Assembly: GCF_037975245.1 (NCBI RefSeq)
Contig: NC_092577.1
Coordinates: forward strand, 12,030,013 to 12,094,012
DNA length: 64,000 nt
Source of the DNA: Apostichopus japonicus
Lineage: Eukaryota; Echinodermata; Holothuroidea; Aspidochirotida; Stichopodidae
Reading direction: 5' to 3'
Shown here: piece after piece, positions 47,122 through 59,100 of the stretch
How positions within the stretch are numbered: position 1 is the stretch's first letter
How the letters are laid out: the number at the start of each line of letters is the position of its first letter
Notes under the pieces: generated by a model
The model's database searches: none
The model's input: only the letters and a program-made list of their open reading frames with translations
What the model was told of the DNA's origin: nothing
Position numbers and translations under genes: made by a program

Positions 47122-50100
47122 CTTTTGTAAACAAATGGAGAAAAGAAAACAGAATGCAAAAATTCATTGTGGTTTCGATGATGTAACATGAGCAGTTTAC
47201 TTCATGAAACTGATGTAACGTATAGTGAGGGTGTACATGTTTACAAGGGTGTCACGATTTGACCTCTGATGACCCCAAATGACCTTTGAACTCCACAAAA
47301 AACAATAGGCTTCTTTAACTCAATGTGGTACTTCGACACACTAAATTAAAGGTCTGCCCAAGCTTCCAGTATTGAGATATCGTGTTTACAAGGTTTTCAC
47401 AATTTGACCCCTCGAGACCCCAAATGACCTTTGACCTCCACCAAAAACCATAGGCTACTTCTACACACTAAGTATTAAGTTAGTCCCACCTTCCCTTCTT
47501 GAGATATCGTGTTTACAAGCTGGGCATCACAAACGCACTGACACAAGCACACGCACACACACACGCCATCATGAATGCATTGGATACAATTATCATTGAA
47601 ACCAAAAACCCGGACCAGTCATAGATATTGTTACTCAAATTCCAGGTAGGTGTGATCAAATATAAAATGTTGTATGTTGAACTAACGAAGAAACTCTGTT
47701 CGGCCATTGTTAAGGTGTCACTAACAGGTTTGAAATTGACAACAGATTATTTCACATGTTTTGAAAGCAATGTGTTTGTTTTTGTTTGCTAGAATGGGAT
47801 TTGAACCACTGAATTGTGTATTGTTTATGTTTTTTAGAAAGTTGAAAACACCCTAAAAATAGTGAAAATACTAATGACCTGTAATACCTTCGTGACTTCT
47901 ACCATATATGACTTTGTTCAAACTATTCATCATGTTATCTTCCCAACAGAAAGCAAAATACCTCATAAACCTTATCCACTTTGATTTGTTGTTCTACTTA
48001 CTAGGGATGCACCGGATCCAAATTTTTGGATCCAGCCGGAACCGGATTGTGCCTGATAGAACATGAAATCCAGCCGGATAAAATCCGGCAGGAACCGGAT
48101 TTTTTCATTACACAAAAGAAAATCATTAATAAGAAGTAGATATAGCTTCATATTATTACAGTAGTTGTATTATTTTCGTTGATCTTTAGAAACAGTGGGT
48201 CAGACCATTGAGAAAATTACATTAAACATGTTAAACCTAATTTTTGCTCACTTTGAATGTTTTTATTAATCTTTGGAAATAGTTTACATTGATTTAAGTT
48301 AATACCAACACCTTTTTAAGGTATAATTCAGGCCAGATTTTGAAAAAGATCCAGCTGGAACCAGGTAATTGCTCACTATCCGGCTGGATAGTCCGACCAG
48401 ACCGGATATCCAGTGCATCCCTACTACTTACCTTCTGTTTGGTCTTTGGAATAGGATTTGTCAGAACTTTCTCCAAGAGCTCTTGATCGGTGGAAGATAG
48501 AGACTGAAGAAAATATGACGAAAATCATTTTTAGAAAAGTAGGCGAAAAATAGTGTGTAAAACAGCTGGTTACAGTTCAGAAACTCTGTGGATGAACATT
48601 GCCAGCCTGTTTTTAAATTTCCAACCTTCTGAATTAATTTTACAAATCAGAAAATAACCTTAAATATCATCGTGACAGAATGTCAATAGCATGGAGTGGG
48701 TTAGGGCTCCCACAATGAGACATGGCTGGACCGCTTCAAGCCAACTGCGACCATGTCATGTATCAAAAAAATCCTCACCCTCCCCCACTCCCCCAAAAAT
48801 AAACTTTTTCAAGTTGGAACCCTGCCATGCTAACATATGATACTGGACATGCAACCCTCAATCTGGGAATTGAACATGTCATCTGGGAATCGAATACACC
48901 ATCCTTCAAGCCAACTGCGACCATGTCATATATCGATCATTTCAAAAAAATCCTCAACCCTTCCCCACTCCCCCCCCCCCAAAAAAAAACTTTTTTCCAG
49001 GTTGGAACCCTGCCATGCTAACATATGATACTGGACATGCAATCCTCAATCTGGGAATTGAACATGTCATCTGGGAATCGAACACATGCATCCATGAACT
49101 GACTCTTTGTCGTCATCAGTTTCCCATCTATTTACACTTTTAAGAAGCATTTGAAAACTTATCTTTTTAGGCTCGAGTATGGGCATTAATCTTATTCACA
49201 TTACATTGTTTTATTCACATTACTGTGCCCATTTTTATGTATATTTATATTTTTATGTCTTTATTGTGGTTTATAACCCTGGCTTATATCATTGTTTTAC
49301 CTTTTACTTCTGTTGTTATTTCGTTTAGGTTTTCTAAAGTTTGGTAGTTTTCTATTCCAGGTATTGATTCTATTGTACAGTGCTCTTGAGCATGTTTTAT
49401 TTCATGATAACAGCACTTTAATATATGGTACTTATTATTTCTTTATTTATATCAGTTACCTTCTTGTATTTTTCTACATCCTTCTCGTGTTTTTTCCAGA
49501 GCCGGTCTTTCTTTGCCTCGTACTTCCTTTTCTCGGTCTTGCTGATGTTCTTCCACTTCTCAGCGACGGCTTTCATTTTGTTCTTCTGATCGAGCTTCAC
49601 GATGTCCTGATTTCTCATCATTTCCGACGTGAAGATTCCGTAAGCGCTCCTAAAACAGAGGCACATTTTTATTTATTATTATTATTTTTATTTTTGTTTT
49701 CATCACATAGTAAAACAAGGTGAACAAGAAAATATAATTGCAAATAAGAAAAAAATGTGAAAGGAAGTAAACTAAGAAACCCTTTTGGGCTCAATCAAAT
49801 AGAGTACTCCCATCAAAGAAAATAGATAACCTTAACACCTATGAAAGAACTAACCCCCCCCCAAAAAAAAATAGAAAACCTTAACATATAAGACCTGTAA
49901 CACTACCCCCCACCACCACCATCAACGCCCACCCCTTACAACAGATACAATCAATAAAGGCTTTCATAGTAGTTTTTTAGTTGTCGCCTGAACAAAGCCA
50001 CGGAAGTATAGGATTTCAAGTTGATCGGAATATTGTTCCACAAAGAAATAGATCGATAACGGAGGCTTTGCATGCTCTTTGAATTACGACAAAAAGACGC

Positions 50101-53100
50101 ACGTAAATGACCAGCTTGTCTAGTATTATAATTGTGAATAGAGTGACCAATTGTATAAAAGGTAGCAAAAGAACTTGGAAGCAGATTGTTCATAGCATGG
50201 CATTGATACCAGTATTCACATGCAAAGAAAATCAGATTGCAACTACAGGTTGCAAGCAAACATAGGTTGAAAGCTTCCTTGTATAAAACTACCAGCAAAT
50301 CAAGTTTCATGGTATGAAATACACTCTCGACTGTGTTGGAAGGAATAGAATGGTGAGGGATAGATGAATGGATGGACAGTTGAATAATTGCATGGGATTG
50401 GAAGCATGAATAGACAGATGTGTGAATGAATGGATGTATGGTCAAGAGATGGTCCAGAGCTAAAAGAGCTAAAACTGGTCCAGAGCTAAAACTGGACTTG
50501 ATCCTATAACTTTAAGTAAACAGGCTATTGTTCTTGCTGGATCAATTAACTGATAGAAGGAACAAGTCTGCAATTAGGACAAAAAAATCTACACAACTTA
50601 GCAATTTTCACTTTGGCTACTTACGTATGTGGCTTTTTGGGCATCTCTGCCAAGAGCTGTTGCATTTTGTTGGTGACCTTTGTGAGAAGAAAGAAAGTAA
50701 ACAGGTAACAGGGCAAAACATCAAAACTAAAATTCTGCTTATCCCTTGGTAAAATGGGTCTCACTGTTTTGGTGTAGGTTTGATCAATCGAACATCAGCT
50801 ATGGGCCAGTAAAACTTACCCTGGCTGGATGATATGCCTTCAGTTATTGTCAAGGAGGGTGATACTAATTAATCCATGAATTTGAAAAAGATTCAGACTG
50901 GTCAGGTATAAGGTAGCCCAGATTTGTAAATTAACGAAACTGGGCCAAGTTCTTTTCATAAAAAACACACTTGATTGATGGGACAGTCTTTGTTACCTGT
51001 TGCGCTTGTTTCTTCCATGGTACCTTACGTGCCTTCTCCAAGTTCTCCCAGGCCAGTCTTAAACTTTTCTTTGCCCTTGCTTCCTTGAGCTTTTGGACAG
51101 AAATGAGAAAATAATGAAAATAGAAAACATTAATAACATTAAATTTAAAGTATTGCTTTAAAAAGGTTGTTAGCAGTTTCTTGGAACACAGAGGAAAAGT
51201 TGAAGTACTTTGTATCTCTAAATGCGGAGTAAAATTATCTGAAGTACTGGCATTCCAGTGAGCCCCACACAGTGGTTGTGTTTATATGTACATAGTCACT
51301 GCAGGGTCATGTTGGAGGAACAGAATAGCTGACCAGTAACATCAACTTTGTGCCATCTTTCTCAAGCTGGTGTCTGTGGATCCCAAGGACTCCATGAATA
51401 ATGGGTTGTGGGGACTCTGGGGAGAGTCTGTGGGGGGGGGGGAGAAGGTCTGTAAAGGCAACAGGGTCAGTAGGGGATCAGTAAAATGACCATGGGGTCT
51501 GTAACAGCCTAGCTATTTATAGTAGGCTGAACCTGGCAGACTTTCTTCAGATGAAACACAAGTGGAGTGAAATCTTTGTAATTGTCTCTTCGCTAAGTCG
51601 AGATCCATCAAAATTTTTCCTTTTTTCTTTGTGATATCATCATTTCTGTTCATTTCTGACAGTTTTGAAGAATTTTGAATTCTGTAATGGGGAGTGTGCA
51701 AGAGTCCACAAGATCATTGAAACTACAAGTGCATAAAATACTTGTGAGTGGTGTACAATGATAAGATGAAGTAGTTCTTTGAAATTTTGACAAGTTTGGT
51801 ATTAGGCTCAATTCCAGTCATTCTATGTATTGATCAGTGGAGAGCTATAAGACAGAACCACAGGATATGACTCTCATTTTGTTTAAAACCGCTGGTTACA
51901 TTAGACTAATGTACTCTATTGAATAATATGACTTAATTTATCTTTATGCTGGTTTGGTTTGTTTGAAAGAACAATCTTTGAATTTATCAATAAAAAAAAA
52001 AATATGACATGGGAAAAGGATAAAAGAAAATAACTGAATTTTCGATGAAAATGGGTAGAGTGTCATATATGCACACCTACCTTATGAACCTGCATATAGC
52101 TGTGTAGGCTGTACTCAATCCATAGGTTCCTACCTTATGTACTTGCATGTAGCTATGGAGGTTGTACTCAATCCATAGGTTCCTTACCTTATGAACCTGC
52201 ATATAGCTATGCAGGTTGTGCTCAATCCAGAGGTTCCTTACCTTATGAACCTGCATATAGCTATGCAGGTTGTGCTCAATCCATAGGTTCCTTACCTTAT
52301 GAACCTGCATATAGCTATGCAGGTTGTGCTCAAAATCCATAGGTTCCTTACCTTATGAACCTGCATATAGCTATGCAGGTTGTGCTCAATCCATAAGTTC
52401 CTTACCTTATGAACCTGCATGTAGCTGTGTTGGTTGTACTCAATCCATAGGTTCCTTACCTTATGTACTTGCATGTAGCTATGGAGGTTGTGCTCAATCC
52501 ATAGGTTCCTAGCCATGACATCATCTTCCTCCTCTTCCTCCTCCTCCTCCTCTTCATTGTCATCTTCATCTTCACTATCATCCTCCTCATCGGAGGAGCT
52601 GTCAGCCTCGCTACCTGACGATCTACAAATCAATTGATGATCTATCATTGTCATTTCTTCAGCCTTCCTTTCATTTATACTTTTTTACCAAATTTTTGGA
52701 TCCGGCCGGAACCGGATTTTGCCGGATAGTACATGAAATCCGGCCGGATAAAATCCGGCCGGACCGGATTTTTTCATTACACAAAAAAAATACATTATTA
52801 AGAAGTAGAAGTATGAAACAAGGAGCAAATGTTAGGTGAGGTATACACATATTATAAAGAAGGGGAAATTAAGACCCCATTTAGTGGGTCAGACCATTGA
52901 GAAAATGAAATTAAACATGTTAAACCTAATTTTTCGTTACTTTGAATGTTTTTATTAATGTTCGGAAATGGTTTACATTGATTTAAGTTAATACCAACAC
53001 CTTTTTAAGGAATAATTCAGGCCAGATTTTGAAAAAGATCCGGCCAGATTTTGAAAAATATCCGGCCGGAACCGGATAATTGCTCACTATCCGGCCGGAT

Positions 53101-56100
53101 AGTCCGGCCGAACCGGATATCCGGTGCATCCCTAACCTAAATAGTAACAAAAATATACTGCTAGCACTCAAGTCGGTCCATTTCTTTGATTACGACAATT
53201 CTCCCTAACGTGATCCTCCTTTTAAGTTATTGACAACCAATAATCCATACTTACTGAAGAAAACTGCTACCTAACCTCTGACCTCACCTTATAAGAGTTC
53301 ATAATTGGCGATTTTCCAGCCCACAAAATATACAGCGAGAGAGATTCTGTCGCAATTGTTTGCAAGGTTATGTAACAGTTACTTTTCAACAGACTTTTTT
53401 TGGTACAGTCAATTTAATTCATAAATATATTCTTTTTCATAATATTTACAGCATGTTTGGTTCACATTTCTTCAATTGTTGTTTTAATTAGCATATCACT
53501 TGTTTTGAAGCTAACGAGTATTACTCCTCGAGACTATTGCATCTGTTCAGTTACTTTGAGCCTTGTATCCCAGCTTATGTTCCTGTAAGAATGTAAGCGT
53601 GGTGGCCAATTGGCTAAGGCCTCGGACTCGTGATCCAAGGATTGCTGGTTCAATTCCTGCTTAGTTCATTACGTTGTGTCCTTGGGCAAGATGCTTTATC
53701 TCACTTGCCTCTCTCCACCCAGGGGTTAAATAGGTACCTGTGAGGTAACTTGTCATTGGGCGCAGTATATAACTGCTGCCGACTGGAGGGATATTCTCTG
53801 GGACAGGTTATCATTGATCAGGGGTAATATAACGTCTGTAAAGCACCTTGAGACCTATCGCTGATGTAAAGCGCTATATAAAAATAAAATATTATTAAAT
53901 TTTATTAAGAAGAGTAAAAGTTCTTGCCAGATTTCTTTTAAAATTGTTCTTTATCTTTCTTTCATGGACTAGAGGTTTGCATCAATACTTACAAGGCGTT
54001 CATCTCTTTCGCTCTCTCCTCGTACTTGTTCTGAGAAAAAATATAAAAGGTAAGAATAGATAAGCACTTTACACAGGTGTGCATTTGGCTTTTGAGTTTG
54101 TAACGATATTGTCATTACTGATTCATTTTAAGGGAAGGATAAATTAGGTGTCCGAATTGTAGTGAGTTTGCGCTAGAAATCCTAAGCCCACCGAGACAGT
54201 AACTTGTAAATAAACCCGGCCTTGTGCACTCCTTAGCCCACCAAGACAGTTAATTGTACATAAACCCGGCCTTGTGCACTCCTTAGCCCACCAAGACAGT
54301 TACTTGTACATAAACACGGCCTTGTGCACTCCTTAGCCCACCAAGACAGTTACTTGTTCATAAACCCAGCCTTGTGCACTCCTAAGCCCACCAAGACAGT
54401 TACTTGTACATAAACCCGGCCTTGTGCACTCCTAAGCCCACCAAGACAGTTACTTGTTCATAAACCCAGCCTTGTGCACTCCTAAGCCCACCACAAACTG
54501 CCCGAATCATCAAGAACTAAAATCCACCATCGTTACCAGAAAAATTGTGGACAGTTGGGCAGGGTTAGTGTGCTTGAGACTGAATAATGAATTTTTACAG
54601 TTTAAAGTCATGCCAGCGTCCAGAGGTAAGACTGAATGCGTAGCGTTTCCCCTATTGGCAGTGTGTGGTGGTGCATGAATGAAACTGCAGTCTTTATACA
54701 AATGAAACCAATCCCAGTGAAATGAGTGTCAGCACTAAACAGAAAACAATCATTTGTGCGCTCATCAGTCGATCAGTGTGCACAGGTCAGTTACTATTAT
54801 TATTATTATTTACCAAATCTATATAGCGCTCTTTTAATGCTTAAGCATGTTTAAGAGCGCTTAACAATGACAACAAAATGACAAAACCCTTAAAATATGA
54901 ATATGAAGAATAAAATTGACACAGGTTAAATATTAATATAAAAAGAAATACATATGTATAAACGAAGGAATAATTTTAAAATAATATAGATTTACAGCGA
55001 AATTCCTAAAAAAAAAAGAAAAAAAGTGAGATTTAAGTAAATGTAAGCCAGTTGTACGACCATGGGTATTCACAACTATCGTAAACTAGGTGATGAGTTG
55101 ATATCGGACGGTATTCAGACGGGGCAGTGCGGATCTGGCCTTGCTCATGGTCAGGGCAGTTTTGAGACATAATTCAAAAGTTTCCAGGACTGAACTCCAA
55201 TAGATCAAACTATACTGCTGTCTAGAGGCATTCCTTTGAATTCCAGAAGGAATATAAATAAACAATCACAGGGATGTGCCCACGCTGGGCGGCACTGGGC
55301 GGCCCCGCACAGTACTAAAAATTACCGCCCAGCACTGTCTTAAAAATCGTGAATACCGACCAGCACTATTTAATCTAAAATCTCGACATTCCTAACAATA
55401 TATTTCACACAAAAAATTGTTAGCAAAACTAGTGTGTGTGCTTAAAAAGCTACACAAGTGCCAGCTTTTGGCATCTGAGCACCTTCAAAAATCGAAAAAT
55501 TTCTCAAAGGGGAGGTGCCCCCTTAGACCCTCCCCCAGAACGGTGATCAGTATACCCGGCACTCAGGAAATCCTGGGCACATCCCTGCAATCAATAAAAT
55601 TAAAACCCCAGAAACAAGAAAAATTTGAGATCTGTGATTTACCATCTTTGTCTTAGGCAAGGCTTGGTACTTCTCCTTCAACATTTTCTCGATAGCCTTT
55701 GGCTTCAGATTTGGATTCTTCTTTTCAAACTTCTCTTTGAATTCGTTCAAGTAAACATCAAGCCCGGAGAAGATGCTCTTACTGGCTGTTGGGACGGCTG
55801 TCGAAGCCTTCTTCTGTGGAGCAATGTGAATGTAATTCCAGAGATTATAAAATTTGACAATTTTAACGATGGGTACATGATTACAGCAGCTACATACAAG
55901 GGTGTAGGAACCGGGGGGCTGGGGGGCGCCAACCCCCAATGAAAAATATGGAGGGGAGGAAGTATCATTCCGCCCCCCGCTTCGCAAGTCAGAAAACCCC
56001 TTTTTCATTTCCAAATGAGAAAAAAATCTCATTTGGAGCACCAAATTGCATCTAAGGCCAGGTGAAAATGCAAAATTATTTACAAAATGGAGTGGGTGTT

Positions 56101-59100
56101 GAAGTGTGCTATATTGCACCAAATTGCATCTGAGGCCACCTGGAAATGCAAAATAATTCCAAAGGGGAGGGGGACACCCACTCCCCTTAGACCCCTCCCC
56201 CAGGCCGGCCATCAGTCTTCAGCCCCCCCCCCACTCAAAAGTACCTTCCTACGCCACTGGCTACATATGTATGTAAATGAGGACAATGCTATCTCATTGT
56301 TTGATTTGAAGACATTGATACAGATCTACATGCAGTAATAGTAACAAAGAAAGCAATACAAAACAAACAAACAAAGATAAACACACACATAAACACATAC
56401 GATTTATGGCAAAAGAAACACAATGTATGCCAACAAATGACCTAGAATTGATCAAAAAAATTAAACATTCTTGAAAACCGGAAACTTATTTGACGTAGAT
56501 GTTAACGAAACACGACACCAACAATTATCTTTGCCTTGTATGACAGATACATTTGTAACTTTGATCAAACTTTTCCCAAGCAGCTAAGAAAAGTTTGATT
56601 CTGTTTGGGGTATACTCTTGGTTAAAGTCATGTCTGAGTCGCTGCCATTTTGTAAATCTGTGATGTCATACTGCCACTAGCATCTAAAACCTTTCACTTT
56701 TGTTTCTTTGTCTATATTCAGGGATGAGCCTGGGGTATGAAAAAAATCACGGAACTTTGCAAAAATTGCGGTAAAGGCTCCAGTTTGCGTATGCTACAGT
56801 GTGTTAGGATAATAGGTAGAAAAGAAATCATGGATATTCCGAGAATTCGCGGAAAAAGCTCATGCCTGTATATTTCATAGTAGAATGATAACAGTGTTGA
56901 CATTAAAACCTGCTGGGTCAATCCATGCCAAATCAACAGTGGCCTCCACGTCGACCCTCTCAGAATCGCCTGAAATTGATAGTGTCCTGCCATATCTCGA
57001 AGGATGAAATTGGGCACAAAAATTTGTGTCAAGTTTGGAGGAATCTTTTGCAAATTTAGGGCTCTTAAAATGCAATCTGGATTTGGTTGCTAGGCGTCCT
57101 AGCAACCAAAAAGTTTTCAAAAGCTGGAATCCACCCAAAAATCTGTTGATTTAGCATGGATTGACCCAGTTATATATATCTCTATCCCATAGACCAATAT
57201 TGATGGTGGGGTTGTCTTGCCCTTTAATGCTGCCTACAGAATGGCAGCCTCCAACTGTGTGGAGAGCCAATCGAGCCAAATGGGTGACAAAATCTACTTT
57301 GGTGGACACAGAAGTCGTTGTCTACTCACCCTGGATTTAGAAGGAACTTTGGAAGCTGCTAATTCGCTTTGATATTTTGCCGCCTCTTCTGGTGGTAGGG
57401 TCTGTAGAGAAACATGGAACCAATGGCTTTCTGATTATTGAGAGTTGCATGTAATCATCCTCACAAGACAAGCCCTGGAATATTTATTAATGTCATGGCA
57501 AACCATTTATTGAAATTATTTGAAAACTTTGAAAAAAAAATCATAATAATTGAAAAATTTGAAAACTAAATTTGAAAAAAATATATGAAATTATTTGAAA
57601 AACAAAAAATTGCCATTTGAGAGATCTGGAAAAACTCTTTTCCTTAAAGAAACTCAGCAATGTTTGATAACTTTTTTCTATAACAGTCAAATATTTCTCA
57701 AAATAAGATCTTACTTAATTAATTAATTTAAGATCCCGACCTAGACCTTTCTACAATTGAAAGTTTTTACATTCACATAATCACTTCATGCAGTTTGGAA
57801 ATACTTGGGTCACCCCATGAGGCTATTTTGCAGGTTAATACAGACACTTCTCAAACTAGCTAGCAAAAATTGTTATAAAATGTTAGTAATGAATAGCAAA
57901 AAATACATTGAAGGTATTTAAAATCAACAACAATAACTACATTAAATGCAAACAATCTAGTATGAACATATCTCCTTTTTGGAGATCGACACATTACAAC
58001 CAGTCCCAAAAGTGAGGATCAAGAGGGGCAAAAGCAACTTTTTTGGGGGCAAGAGAGAAGATGCTTGGATTTTGACTGAAATAAGCTACACACTAGGGCA
58101 TTTTCAGATGTCATAAAGTGTGTAAAATCTGCAAGATCACAACTTGAGAAATGTTTTCCGAAGTGAGTGAAAACATCAACAGAAATGAGAGATCATTTGA
58201 TGAACTGTACTGATTAGATATTTACCTTTCACACAGCTGCTTAAATGGCATTTTTTCTGGCTAAAATCTTTATGGAGTGTGAGGATATTCTTTGAGCTGT
58301 GTTGCCATTGGTAACTGATTATTTTGAATGACATTACATTAAGTGGTGGGGGGGGGGAATGAAGGCAATTTGCCATTGGTTGATTTGATCACTAGGTTAC
58401 AAGACCTGACAACAATGGGGCTTAAAGGGGGAGATGAAAAATAACTCCACAAATACAAAACTTGTCATGGTGACAAGACAAACGCTTCGTGAAGTTTGAA
58501 CAATTATGACTGCAAAATGGATGGTGTTAAGCTTCTCAACAGAAATGTTTGGTAGTTTCCCTTAGAGATTTTGTTTTTCCTCTGAGTTGTAAGAGAGTTT
58601 ACCCCCCATCACCATGGCAAACATTCCCTCGACAAAGAATCAAATACAAAACCACAAAGTAACAACTTACCAGGACATACTTTTCCAAGTTTTCAAAGTA
58701 TTCCTTCTTGGCCTGAAAATCAGAGTAAAATGAGAGCTATATTAAGGGTGTCATACCACTGAATAATAACTACACATATCAATATCATCAAAATAAGACT
58801 ACAAATAACCAGTTATCTGAACAATTTTGAAGATCTCATGGATTCTAAATTGTAAAAGAACTTTGTTTTATTAGTACTGTACTCCATTCTGTCCTGCTAT
58901 TAAACTACCTTACCTGGACTGTCCTATGATTATACTCCATTCTGTCCTGCTATTAAACTACCTTACCTGGACTGTCCTAGTGTTATACTCCATTCTGTCT
59001 TTGTCTGAGAGCTTCTTCCACTCTTTACTGCAGGCCTGCATCCTCTGAGTGGAGGTCAGTTCGTTCTTCAACTTCATGAAGTGGGAACAGAAGAGACTGT

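Noticed and set aside
46839-47189. 116-codon minus-strand frame rich in basic residues over the UBTF tail exon
   Set aside because: It is a different frame of the acidic last exon, which is supported by splice phase and homology.
55547-56212. 221-codon minus-strand open frame around the UBTF box-4 exon
   Set aside because: Only 55643-55813 is exon; the rest reads through a hAT-like element and intron.
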